Shown piece after piece: positions 1-12,056 of a DNA stretch of 64,000 nt. Source of the stretch: Terebella lapidaria (taxonomy: Eukaryota; Annelida; Polychaeta; Terebellida; Terebellidae); assembly GCA_949152475.1 (NCBI GenBank), contig OX424568.1, positions 8,841,667-8,905,666 on the forward strand. The letters run 5' to 3'. The translations under genes and the position numbers were made by a program. The notes beneath the pieces were generated by a model that searched no databases, had not been told where the DNA came from, and saw nothing but the letters and a program-made list of their open reading frames with translations. How positions within the stretch are numbered: position 1 is the stretch's first letter; each line of letters starts with the position of its first letter.

Positions 1-396
1 CAAGTGCAATGTCTGGAAAGGCAACTGGTACAACATGTTCAAATATCGCCTACATCCAAATGAACAATTGATGTGTAATATTCAACATTCCTCATGGTTT
101 ACCCAGTTGATTCCACAGGGTGAACGCATACAAATGCGGATGAAGTCGTTTTCATACACAAATCACTGGTTCATCTCAAACTTTATATTCTTTCAGTTGA
201 GGGTGTCGCAGAAAGACCCAGAGGAGTTCGATGACATATTATTTGACGAGGATCAGCTCCAAGCCATGCTGCAGGACCTAAACAACACCAGCAATAACCA
301 GAGCGGCAGGTTTGTTATGCAGAACGTGAACCGTCTCTGGCCGCTCAAACGAGGAACACCCAATACCAGAGAAATACGATACTTATTCGACAGCAC

Positions 397-1243
397 GTGG
401 AAAATTATGTATATGGAAAAATGGTCCACGGGCTAGAGACGTTAGTGGAAAAATGTACATTGTTGATTCACGAAGTCCAGACACAAGACCAAGGTCCTTG
501 TAGCTCACTGGCAGATTACCATGTTAAATCATCATTACAAGTATGATATCCATACTGCAAAAAAAATCATCATTATGCGGTATTTTTCAAAAGACCAATT
601 TAGTCATGTTGTGGTGAACATAAACATAATTTGAGTAACGGTACTCATTTTCAACTTAGCTCTAATTCGAGATCACTACAAGATGTATCATATATGATTT
701 ACTAGGTACTCATATTACACACATGGGTATTATTCTCAAGAGTTTTTCCTCACAACAAAACTTTATAAATTCCAGCGCATTGATCATCATACACCACATA
801 CTATGTTAAAATTAGTTAAATTACCATCCGATGATATGGTTAAATTGCAGTCTCATGAAAATTTATCTCTCTATTACTGTTTAAATGTACAGTTTATCGA
901 AGACCCTGTTGAACACTCATATGGTAGTTGGAATGAGTTATCCTGAGAGCTCTCAGAGACTGGTCACCCACTGGTGTAATTTTGTCACCTGAGATCTCCA
1001 ACGTTGTAAAACGTTATGAACAACTTCATGCTGACAATCCCCAAACATGTGAAGCCTGGAATTGACATTTCATAATTTTCGAAATTAAAAGTTATTTAAG
1101 AGGGTGCAAGGCCTACATGGTTTATGGGCCACTACATCAACCCCAATACATTGATCATCACATGACACATAACATAATTGTTAAACGGTAATTGACATAT
1201 ATGTCCAAAGCTGTGCTGATATTTCAGCTCTTTTGGAAACAAT
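397..1243. other. Intron sequence, first part of astacin A intron 1
   Basis: AT-rich sequence with no coding similarity that I recognise and no clear repeat. It precedes the Tigger-like fragment. Confidence 0.5.
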
Positions 1244-1529
1244 TCATCGCTCCATAAACAGTTGAATGTAACTGTCAACAACTCTAACGGAACTGTGTCG
1301 AAGATTCCCAAGGTACATGGCTTGAGCTATCATCTGAGATATTGCTCTGAATTTTCCCTTGAAAACAATGAATGGTTGCAATTTTGCACCATTCGCTTTG
1401 GCTGTAAGGCAGGTGGTGAACCGGTTGTTCTGGTTGCCTGTAGATTTCACACCCACGTTTTCACTCAAATGCTACAGTTAGAACAATTGTATCAACAAAT
1501 ATGTCAACAGATACTGCAATTTCGTCCAT
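1244..1529 (-). mobile_element. Degenerate pogo/Tigger-like DDE transposase fragment
   Basis: On the minus strand the reading begins MDEIAVSVD, shifts frame, then continues VGVKSTGNQNNRFTTCL and ANGAKLQPFIVFKGK. This is the order MDE(T)AV ... KSTGxxxxRFT ... ADGxKLxPxVIFKxK that marks the first part of the DDE catalytic domain in pogo/Tigger/TIGD transposases. A stop (TGA) and a shift separate the two blocks, and the rest of the transposase is not readable, so this is a dead fragment inside astacin A intron 1. Family assignment is from memory of the motif order. Confidence 0.55.
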
Positions 1530-2049
1530 GACTCTGATGGTTGGTAGTTGAACTTCAACCTCAAATGGCGAATGTTCACAACAATATTCACGAGCTTAGG
1601 GATTGGTTGTCTAGGCGGAGTTTGACTGGCTGTGGTGCATCACCTGATTGTTGTGTTCTTTGCTGGGGTTGAAGTTGTTTGTTGCAGCGTCGACACATTC
1701 GTCAGTAGCAAAGAGTGCCAAGGATTTATCGGCTGACTCGGCTGATATTGAAACCCCTCTGCTCGTGAATCCAATCCAGGAGCATTTACTGTAGGTTCTC
1801 ACTTCTGAGATTCCTGCCTGTCTGCCGAGTCAAGCTTCTCCCTTTTAGAACAAATTTTGTTGTTATTAACGACTGCAAATCAAGATCCTGTTTGCATTAT
1901 TCGTTTGCTGTCACTGGCTTGCTGTAAAATATCGACAGCAGCAGTGCTTCCTTCGAATGACTCTTTTCAAATATTACTACTGGGGTGTTAAAGAAAATGC
2001 TTTGTTTCAACGGTCATTGAATTTCCTGTCTGTTATGCAAAACGTGTTC

Positions 2050-3028
2050 GAAAATATACTCAAGGTCAACTTGACAATGAGGTCAAAGTCAAATTCAAGG
2101 TCATGAAAATATTCAGCATATATCATTTTCTATATCTGCGCAATTGATTCTCACGCTGTTAAATCGATAATGAGCAAGATATTAGCCATTTTGTCCTATG
2201 ACCTTGAATATTGAGTCAAAGGTCAAATTCAAGGTCACAAGTATGCTCAGCATAATATATATCATTTCCTATATGTCCACAATTGATTCCTAAGCTGTAT
2301 AGTCGATAATAAGCGAAATATTGGTCATTTTGTGCTCTGACTTTGAAAATAAGGTCAAAGGTCAAGTTCATGGTCATGACATTATTCGGTATATATTTCA
2401 TATATGTTCAAAATGGATTCGTAAGCTGTAAAGTCGATAATAAGTGGGATATTAGCCATTTTGTGCTCTGACTTTGAAAATAAAGTCGGAGGTCAAGTTC
2501 GAGATCACCAGAACATTCAGCATATATCATTTCCTATATGTCCACAATTGATTCCTAATCTCTTAAGCTCAATATTAAGTGAGATATTAGGAATAATGTG
2601 TCCCATTATAAAGCGTATGAAAATTTAACATAGAAGAGTCCTATTTTAGACCCCTCGAAAAAATAAAAATGACCGCAACACGCAGACTGGCCATTCAAGG
2701 GCAACAAAACTTATACATGTCACAGAAGTATATGAGGGGAATCGTTTGAAATAAAAAAAATCTCAAAATTGTCTGAATAGTTTTTTGAGAAACTGGCCGC
2801 CAAGGTCCAAAATTGGATTTTTTCGTCGAAAATAGCTACCAATTTGAAAAAAAAAATGTGAAAACAAAAACACTAAAAAAATACCTCCCTCTTGGAATAT
2901 TTCAAGCATTTTTGTGCAACATTTCAGGATAATTCGACTGTAAACGTTAAAAATGAAAATGTGGACGACGACGGACGCAACCCTAGACAACATGTTATCG
3001 GACCAAAGGTTCGGCAACCTAAAAATAA
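2050..3028 (-). repeat. Nuclear-receptor-motif repeat family, copy 1 (minus orientation)
   Basis: Reverse-oriented copy of the family seen complete at 24.8 kb. About four diverged units (2050-2600) repeat TTGACCTTTGACC-type and AAGGTCA motifs. The tip at 2997-3028 holds the hairpin GGACCAAAGGTTC next to GGCAACCTAAAAA, the reverse complement of the left end of the other copies. Lies in astacin A intron 1. Confidence 0.7.
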
Positions 3029-3418
3029 TAATCCGAGTCTATTATAGTATTGTTCGAACCATCATCATACGTATTAGTGGCAAGAGATTGATACTTACGT
3101 TTCTACATATCTTGTCCAGTCTTGATTAGCCCACTCATTTTATTTACAGGTATCTGGGATATATACGATGTGCGGGCGGCGATGTATGCATGGCAGCGTG
3201 TTAGTTGTTATCGCTTCTGAATGGTCAGTTCTGGCTTTTTCAACTGGGGGGTCATCGTGATCACAAGGAAGAACTCTGCCTGTTTCGCGAGCCTTGGGTA
3301 CAATCGATTGCGGACCAGAACTATTAATTTGGGTAGCGGTTGCCTGACGGTGAGTATTGGGCTACGCAAATGTTTTCATTACCTCTTATTTCAGTATTGT
3401 CCATAGTTAGACCTGCCA

Positions 3419-3419
<1 letters not shown>

Positions 3420-3476
<57 letters not shown>
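3420..3476 (+). repeat. (ATT)19 microsatellite abutting a 3' splice site
   Basis: Nineteen uninterrupted ATT units followed directly by CAG and the astacin A zinc-site exon. The array occupies the place of the polypyrimidine tract. Confidence 0.95.
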
Positions 3477-3479
<3 letters not shown>

Positions 3480-3683
3480 CGTGGCATCATAATGCATGAA
3501 ATCGGACATTCCATCGGGATTCAACACGAACAACAGCGACCTGACAGAAACGGCTTTGTAACTATTAACTGGAGTCAAATACAAGCAGGGAAGGCTGGCA
3601 ATTTCGCCATTACCAATTGGAATCAAGTTGACGCCTTTGGTGTTCCATACGATCACTCCTCACTGTGGCACTACGGGCCAAGG
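3480..3683 (+). other. Astacin copy A zinc-binding exon
   Basis: A 68-codon exon in phase 0, the same length as its counterpart 29914-30117 in copy B. It carries the three zinc His residues, the catalytic Glu and the family continuation RPDRNGFV. The 3' end holds SLWHY instead of SxMHY. The acceptor CAG lies immediately after a pure ATT microsatellite; the donor GTCAGT is weaker than usual. Confidence 0.85.
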
Positions 3684-3855
3684 GTCAGTAGCAGCAAATG
3701 ACATGTACCCAGCTCTCTACCTACTCACAATGCGAAAATGAAGGCAAATTAATGTATTTGCACGTATTGATTCGACATCATGATAACAATCTATAGTCAA
3801 CAGGAATCCCCAATATATCAATCTATAGTCATTAGGAAATACCGACCGGGGCTTC

Positions 3856-5973
3856 ACCCCCTGTTCGCGGCACAGCGGTAAGTAAATTTTTGACGTTATC
3901 GGTTATAAATTCTTGACGTGATGCGCAATATTCTTGACGTTATGTGCGAAATTCTTGACGATATCTTTGTTTATGTTTTGTTCTATCGCGATCTCAGCTT
4001 AAATTATCTAATTGTGTTCAGGTAATTAGTAACAGAGTGACTATATATTCGATTAATGAGTTAGACGAAGCATTATGGCATCCCAATCACGCTCTGAGAT
4101 GTAAAAAAAAGTTGAAGATCGTGCCTTGCACTTATCCGCATGTACTAAATGCATTTTATTTCCATGTAATGAATCCGCTATGTACTGGAAAAGAGCTTTA
4201 GCATATTGGCAGCTCATTTATGATTAAGCATTGAAAGGTTCAAAGCCCAGATGTTAAATTAAACATACCTGTCAGTCGTTTTCCACCAACAATGATAAGT
4301 TCGGTATTATTGACGTTAGTTCGTCATGCTTGACGTTATTGAAAGCCATGTTAGAAATTTTTGTCGTTATTTTTGACGCATGATTGCAATTTAATTAAGT
4401 AGTAAAATTGAATAAAAAAAGTGGTTTCCTCTTGCAGATAAAATACGATACTAAATATGTAAAAACAAAATTGGAAATACTTATGACGTATTACAAAATG
4501 CAAGAAATAAACATCCTGACACATTTTAAGATGTCATATAAAACATAAAACGTGATTACACAGTTTATTCCCATACGAATGCGCCACACCAATATCTATA
4601 CAGTTCATATAGATCGTCATACGATCAGTCACATCAAAGTAAATGATACGGCAAATTGTGAACACCCTCAATCAAATTATCTCCCCCAAAGTCTACTTAG
4701 ACGTGCCATATCTCTGCCTGACCGCCAGTACTGGTCCCTGAGCTTTGATAGCCGTCGGCAAGACTGGTTTTGAAAAAAAACATCCTACTAAATTCACGCT
4801 CAAAACCAATGTATCACTGTCCATCGCTGCAATTTTTCGCTGCAACACATTTCTAGTGGTAACTTTGTTGGTGTAGTTACATTTTATAACGCAAATTGAT
4901 TATTCTTGGAGAGGTCAGAAATAAATAATTGGCAGGAGAATGCATAAAGAAATTGTCGCATGCCAGCCGCAAACTAATTTAAAATAGCACTTAAATTGTC
5001 ACCAAATTTAAGACATTAATATTAGCAGTATATTGGATGAGATCACCGGAATGTCTCGGCTTTTATTGCAATGTCGAGAATTCTACACCAATGTAGGCCT
5101 ATGCTGAATCTAAACGAGTCGTCAGAGAAGTCGGAAAACAAAAAGAAATACATATAGGGTGATGTCAACGACCACCGGTCAATCACATATACCCTAAAGG
5201 ACTTTCTTCACGCTGGGAAAAACATTTCTGTTGCGTACATAATAGATTTCCAGGCCATGGAATGAGCACACGGTTGTTTTGTAGCACCATGACGCTTTAT
5301 AACAGGTTAAACCTCAACATATATTAAATACTAGCACCATGACGCCTTATAACAGGTTAAACGTCAACATATATTAAATACTTATCAATAATACATTTAA
5401 TACTATTTTTACATTTTTCTTTCTTTTATAAACATTTTTTTTTCTTTAAATCAATAAAAACCAATATCGTCAACTTCTCTGTGATCATGTGATATAACGT
5501 CAAGAAGGATTAACTTGTGTAATCATAACGTCAATAATTTAACGCCGTACAAAATTGGGGATGCGTAGGTTTCCCTATTAATAACCACTTTTTCCGTATG
5601 TATCATCATTGTACAAACTACTGATGAATCAAATAGTCATTACATATACTTATTGACCGGTTTTTGCGCCTTTTCAAGAGCTGGAGAACAATATTTAGAG
5701 TTAACCATCGAACGCCCATTGTATATTACTTACAATGGTGCTTGAATCCACAGTTGGACTACATATCAAGATATATATAGTATCTGTGTACTGTGCGCAT
5801 AACTATCACGATATTAATTGTTCCATATCAGGTTTATTTCATTATTAAACGTACTCAATTGTCCTTTCTGTGGCTACACAAAAGTATATCGTCAAGAATT
5901 TCGCGCATAACGTCAAGAATTTAAAACCGATAACGTCAAGAATTGATTTACCGCTGTGCCGCGAACAGGGAGT
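3856..5973. mobile_element. 2.1 kb non-autonomous TIR DNA transposon with 8-bp TSD
   Basis: Both ends read AC(C/T)CCCTGTTCGCGG in inverted orientation, and the inverted similarity continues for about 105 bases through several TTCTTGACGTTAT-like subterminal repeats. The element is flanked by GGGGCTTC at 3848-3855 and 5974-5981, a perfect 8-bp target duplication. No transposase frame is present. A 50-base segment beginning TAGCACCATGACGC is repeated in tandem near 5282-5382. The 8-bp duplication fits hAT, P or Mutator-like families, but I cannot choose one. It sits in astacin A intron 3. Confidence 0.85.
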
Positions 5974-6952
5974 GGGGCTTCGTCTTTGGCAGATCGGTCA
6001 CATTTATGGGCTGAGTGTTTATTGTAATCGGCCTATTTCTCAATGAACAAATCATACTCGGCCATACGATACATCATATAACATGCAATCTGATGATGGT
6101 TCGGTGCACAGAATCACTTCGAGTAAATAACGAGTGATTGATTAAGAGTGATCAAAACCTAGTCCGTTATCACATATCAAATTCCAGATTTGGGGAATCA
6201 GTAAGAAACTTCAGGAACTCCCATACGTAGCCATACAAAAATGACGTAGATTGTGCCACATGTTCTATTCCTCTGAAAATAAGTATATTCCTACGTCATG
6301 AATTATTATTATCCTGGTTAACGTGTTAAAGTGATATATTCGAACACAAACAGGAGAAAATACGCGTTCTTGCTAAGGATGTAACCTTTTGTGTGCGAAA
6401 TAAATAAATGGGAAAAAAAGGGTCAAGTTCCTTATGCCAGTATATAGGCACGTTTCGCATGACACTCTCTGGACTTGATCACAAATTCGGGACAGAATAT
6501 GTCTAGAACACGTCGAATCAGTTTCCAGGTTAGTGTTCATCAATAAAAATGTGGAAAGTTTGAAATTGAAGGGGGGGGGGGGCGGGGTTGCGACTGGGAA
6601 AGCTGAACGTACCTCAATTATCGACGCACATTCCGCCCTTAGTCACATATAACTCATATATGGACGAGATGAATTCTCATCCACAAAGCATCTCTATCAT
6701 TAAGGCTTACATCTCTGTCAATTACTGTACATCTGAACATAATCGAAGATCATACATCAGTTGATGAGAATAACCATTCTAGTAACTAACAGCTCTAAAG
6801 TTAACGGAATCTGACAAAACATCAATGTGTCTGTTGACATCCTGAACAAACATTCACTGAAATGTCATTCACAAAAGGTCGACATTTCATTTTTTTATGT
6901 TTTGTCATTGTGTATCACGTTTGGTATTAAACGTATATTTTCTCATTTCTAG
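5974..6952. other. Rest of astacin A intron 3
   Basis: Holds the right target duplication, an 11-base poly-G run near 6571, and no coding or repeat structure that I can name. Confidence 0.5.
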
Positions 6953-7082
6953 GCCTTTAGCAAAGGATCTCGTGACACAATTACACCGAAAAACTCCTTA
7001 TTCCGCAACAACATGGGCCAGCGTACCTGGGGGCCAACGTTCTTCGATTTGAAAATCGTTCACCGGAAAGGATGTCTGGCGT

Positions 7083-8111
7083 GTAAGTGTGAGGCAGATG
7101 ATAGAGAGACATAAATGTGGAGTACTAGAACAAAAATAATGTAGTCAAATATCTATCAGACGCGGTGACGAAGTGTGTTCAGGCACATTCAACAGGTGGG
7201 GACATCCGTTTGAGGTGTCAACATAATATTTTAACACTATGTTTTTTTTACCAATACCTTACCTTCCTTTGGATTACTATGGCTTTACAATGAATTGTCG
7301 CTCTTGAACTTTGGATATAATTGATGCATGTCTTTTCAATGACAAAAAAACTATGATTCAACTTGGTGAAGACAGGCTAGACTATACCTACTGAGACTAG
7401 ACTTTTTTATACGATTGCCGAATCTAAATGTATAGTATAAATTTACGCCATCATGCAATTATGTCCACTCCATGGACACGCCAGGTACATGACAGGGATT
7501 CTGAGAGAAGGACATGTACTATTCATTTGAGGTGTTCATATCAATGTTGAGCACTTATTGAATATCACAAACATTTTCAGAGTCAGCATTGGGCCCGTGT
7601 TAGTTTTGGTGGAGTTTGATTCGTCCCCTATGATACCTCCAATCCAGTAGCGATTCGTATTTTATATGGGTACTTAAATGTCTTTGTCAAGCAACTACTT
7701 CACCAGGTGTGTGTTTTGACTCGGAAGTTTCGATTAGTTTTTGGCTAGTGGTATACAGATATTATATGTACAGCAGCAAAAGAACTTTTGATTCTCCACA
7801 TAATTTGTAGTTGTGATTTGTAGATGTCTTTGTTATTGTTTTTATATATCAACAACTCAGAAATACGCCTTAGCCACCAGCATAAAATAGCAGCACCGTA
7901 GATGACACACTCCTGTATAAATAGTTACTCACAGAAAGCGCACAGGCAATGATCGAGTTGGAAATTTGTACTTAGTACAAGCTCTGCATAGTTTAATGAC
8001 CTTTCATGATGCAGTGCAAAGAAATTCTATGACCACTTCATTACAAATGAACATGTTTTACACTGACCAATAGGAAACTTCATTATTTTGTTCTGTCACT
8101 GTTATATAAAG
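7083..8111. other. Astacin A intron 4
   Basis: AT-rich intron between the end of the protease domain and the EGF-like exon; nothing else recognised. Confidence 0.5.
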
Positions 8112-9531
8112 CTCGGAATGGAGTACCCTGTCGTTCGGCTCAAAGCTGTTGGAACACTGGATTCACGAACTATGCTGACTGTAGGACTTGTGTTTGCCCC
8201 TGGGGTCTCGCTCCACCGTACTGCAACAGACTGGAACCTAGTCCAAGTGGTGTGTGACGTAATTTTCTACGGTGGCTTCTATCTGCCAACTTGAACGCTT
8301 TTGAAAAAAAAATCCTACCCCCTCCCTATTTTCCCCCGATATATATATTCGTAAAATTATTTCCATTCGAACAAAACTTGCATTAAAAAATTGTTGAAAC
8401 AATTAATTTCGCAAATCAAAGTCCAAAAACAAATTTCGTTGCTAATTTAATTCTTTGTGATGTTTGCATATCGATATACTAGAGCAATCTGAAATACTAG
8501 AGCAATTACATTTGATGAATACAAAAATGATCTGGAATTGTAATATATATATAAATAATAAATAATCATGAATTGAATAGTATGAAATATAACATTAAAA
8601 AAATTGGGACGAGTTGAAGCTTCTTCTAGATGAGAACCCTTGGCAGACTCAAGCCACCGTTCATTATTCATATCTTCCAACCATCATCAAATTAGCCATT
8701 TCGAAGGTGGGGTTGGAACTAGATTCTCTGAACGAAAGACAAATTTTCTCGCTACAGTATGCACGGGGGCTGGGGTAATTAACGTACCTTTGTCTGGCAC
8801 AAGATGTATCACTGTAAATGGACCTGGCCTCACGAATGCTGAATGTACATGGTTTCTCAGGGTGAGTGTGCATTAAATAACAACATAGTCCATACCGGTG
8901 ACTTGCTAAATGCATGTGTAATTGAATCCCGTGCCATCCTTCAGAAAGGGGGCTGGACAGACAGGAAGATCCTGTTGTATTTCACAGAATTCCGTTTGTC
9001 TTCTTCCTCTAACACCTTCCTGGAGATAAGACAAACCAATCGGCGTTATCCGTGGTGAGTTAGCATTATTCTGTGAAAACCGCCATGTCGTGTATTTGTT
9101 TCACCTTGTGGCGCTATCGATCGAGTGCGTGATGTGTGAGGCACTCATACCCGCGCCTCCTTTGATAAAATTGTTGTAAATTAGTTGTAAATTCAATGAC
9201 AGTAATCTCAAATTTCAAACAAATCCTCAACTAATATTCAACATGCAACCATCGCGTGGACACAGAGGAAGAATTGAAATGAAAACTATATGAAACTCGT
9301 TTGAAACTATTTGAAAACTATTTTAACAAAATGGGATGTTTATTTCAGGTACTGTTCGACAACCCGCCCATCTGTCCAGTTTGGAGATCAGTTCCTGATT
9401 CACTTCCGGAGTAGGATAAGTGGCCCGTTCGTCAAATTCAGAATGTGCTGGGCCAGGTCCCCTTTTATCTAAGGCATCACACGGGGCCTACTGACCGTGA
9501 GTTGTCTGTCATGGATCAGCAATGTTGAACA

Positions 9532-9537
9532 AATAAA
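9532..9537 (+). promoter_or_regulatory. Poly(A) signal of astacin copy A
   Basis: AATAAA 60 bases after the TAA stop of the last CUB exon, a normal spacing for a 3' end. Confidence 0.55.
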
Positions 9538-10013
9538 AACACCAATGCATCCGATTGAGGAGTTATTGTGTTAACCGTTTGGATTACAATATTCTTGATA
9601 CAATATGAATATAACCACAACCACGCTGTATACGTATCATTTCTTCCACAATTGTTTCCCTCCCAAATTCAGAGTGGATTCTATAAAAAATATGCACATA
9701 TTCTGTGGAATTAACTGAAATTTGGAGATGTGTAATCCTGACCTCAGCAACTGCAGCATGGGGATGTTGTACAATCTTTGAAGTCGGCAATTTACAATAA
9801 TAGTTTGATGGATATAGACTCATCTCTTTTGATAACCGCTTGCTTGAAAGAATGTCGGTACGAAACTAGGATCACAAACAACATGGAAGACAAAACATAC
9901 AAATATTGGGATATCCATCAATGGTGTATTCTGTTTTTTTATATCTAGCATTGGTGTATCGCCAGATCGAAGACTTATGGTTTATAAGGATTTAGAAACT
10001 TGTGATAAACTGG
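9538..10013. other. Intergenic sequence after astacin A
   Basis: AT-rich spacer between the astacin A 3' end and the next transposon block. No features recognised. Confidence 0.4.
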
Positions 10014-10754
10014 CGCACAGAAAAAAATAATTTTCTTATTCAAGAAAATTCAAGAAAAAGCAAGAATTTATTTCTCGGAGTTGCAAAAATTATCTTTCTC
10101 AAGAAAACAGGTCAAACATTTTCTTAACATGCAACAGGTCATACAATTGTCCAGAATAAATTTCTTATTATCTATTATGTAGAAAGTATTTCTGGCAAGA
10201 AGAAATATTCGTAGATAATTTATCCATTTTTCTTCACAAAGAAAATAAATCTCCTTTGCTCCAGGAAATGAGACTGTATTCATGGTCAATGTTCTTGGCG
10301 CCCCTGTTCCTGCATTGTCGTATCGTCATATATTATATTAATCACAATAATATATCACAAAGGTATACGTGTCATAATTAGGGATTTTCAATACTTGACC
10401 TCCACTTTGAGAAGTTTGCTGTGCTACCATAGAACACCATGCTGAGATGAATAGAGGCAAATTGACCTATCTCAAATGTCCCCCAAAGTTGTCTGAGTCA
10501 CAAATTACATGTATTCCTGTGTGGAATGCCATCCTATGGAAAAAATAACATAATGTAGAATGAATAAATTTGGTCAATTCCAAGAATTCTAGTTTATACA
10601 GTTTGTGATGAAATCATCCATTTCAACACACATGGCTTGTTAACTTATTCAACAATATGAAATATCGAATTTAGGTACAAACTGTGATTATTCAATCTGG
10701 TTGTAATTTGACAATAAATCACACAATGTGTGTGGAAATACAAAGCTAATTTTT

Positions 10755-12056
10755 TACTCACCGAAGGTGAGTATATGGGATCGACCGTTTGTATGTTTGG
10801 ATGTATGTATGTCACAAACGTGGCACGTTTTGTTGTATGGGGACGGATTTTTTCCATTTGGGGCACGTTCTGGCCCTATCTGCTCCCTCTATCGATATGC
10901 CAACTTTGGAATTTCTCCGTGCATCAATGTTGACGTAGTTGCAAATTTAATTGTCGAGTCGGACAATTTCCGCACGCAACGCCAGTCGCCAACATGTATA
11001 GATCTAAGATCGGAGGGAGGGAGATATGATAGACGTGACAGCCGTGTGTTATGGGTTCTGAGATGGGTGAACGCAGGGCTCCACACTAAGGACCTCCCGA
11101 CCTCCCGGGGCAAGTAATAATTGGGTGAGGGCAAGTGAGCAAATATGAGCAGTCGCCCGACGGGCAACCACAAATTTGCGGCCAAATCATTGTCTCACAA
11201 CCTGTCATTTGTCTCACAACCTGTCAAGTTTGATTCACCACCGTATTGATTTACCGAGTGCTGGATGACACATCAATACTTTGTATGTACATAAATTATG
11301 CAAATTACGCAGTTAGCCAATAGCATTTGCGGGTTTACCATGACACAGCAGAACTTTGTATGTACATAAATTATGCAAATTACAAGTCAGCCAATAGCAT
11401 GCGCGGGTTTCTCAGATCGCGTGCATGTTTACGATGTTGCATAGCAACGCATCCACCGAACGAACATGTTCCAAGTATTTGAAGCGTGCCAAGTAGGCGA
11501 GATACGGTGGGTGATGTTTTCCAGTTACAAAGCGATACTGTACTATGTTACTGTTAATATCAGAATATAATATAATTTGATATTTGAAAGGAAGAAATTT
11601 GGATCTAGAGTACAATAACAAGTTAATAACAACACCATGCATTTCATTGACTGAAATATTGTGTATTCTGGCACTCCGAATGCATTGCCCCATGAGAACA
11701 GTGCCAGGAAAAACCCATCTGGCACTCTCTGTGGTTGTCAAGCAAAACGTCATGAAAAAGACAGAAAACGTTATCATTGCAAAAGCTACGTAGGCCATGT
11801 AAACACTGGCAAAGTGGACAGTGTTTTGGTTTGGAACTCGTTGATTTCGTGGATATTTCTGTTGTTTTGGACAAAAGGCTCGGCCTAGATCACAGAGACT
11901 TGTGCCAAGATAAACCCATCTGGCAGTCGAAACAATGCCATATGCGTATAGGTAACTTGTCAGTCACGCGTGCATGTTCACGATGGGTACATTATGATGG
12001 GTATATTAATACAAGCCCGTCATAATGTACCCATATGTACCCATCTTCGGTGAGTA
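10755..12056. mobile_element. 1.3 kb TIR element nested in the 10-14.5 kb block
   Basis: Starts TACTCACCGAAGGTG and ends CATCTTCGGTGAGTA; with further context (GTATATGGG versus the reverse complement GGTACATATGGG) the two ends form an inverted repeat of about 25 bases. The left tip is itself a palindrome, CTCACCGAAGGTGAG. No target duplication stands out and no transposase is visible. Confidence 0.55.
11278..11411 (+). repeat. Two direct repeats of about 60 bases, 75-base period
   Basis: ACTTTGTATGTACATAAATT and the following ATGCAAATTAC...AGCCAATAGCA...GCGGGTTT occur at 11278 and again at 11353 with small changes. Both copies carry octamer-like ATGCAAAT and CCAAT motifs. Confidence 0.8.

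Larger units (their letters stand above)
197..9472 (+). pseudogene. Astacin-EGF-CUB metalloprotease, copy A, 5' partial, disrupted
   Basis: Secreted zinc endopeptidase of the astacin (M12A) family, read as eight exons: 197-396 (propeptide), 3150-3349, 3480-3683 (zinc site), 6953-7082, 8112-8249 (EGF-like), 8758-8861, 8945-9054 and 9349-9472 (CUB). The zinc motif HEIGHSIGIQHEQ fits HExxHxxGxxHE. The Met-turn that should read SxMHY is SLWHY, so the structural Met is Trp while the switch Tyr is kept. Exon 2 has an in-frame TGA at 3218-3220, after CYRF and before the zinc site. The first exon reaches its GTGG donor in phase 2, but exon 2 needs phase 1. The later exons are open and their phases agree with copy B at 26.7 kb. 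Signal peptide and first propeptide exon lie left of the window. I call it a disrupted gene; an assembly error could explain one lesion but hardly all of them. Confidence 0.8.

Noticed and set aside
3324..3656. Minus frame with poly-Asn
   Set aside because: The Asn run is the (ATT) array read in reverse, and the frame is antisense to the astacin zinc exon.
10728..11117. 129-codon + frame in the nested TIR element
   Set aside because: No recognisable family, starts outside the element tip and overlaps other frames of similar length; most likely chance.
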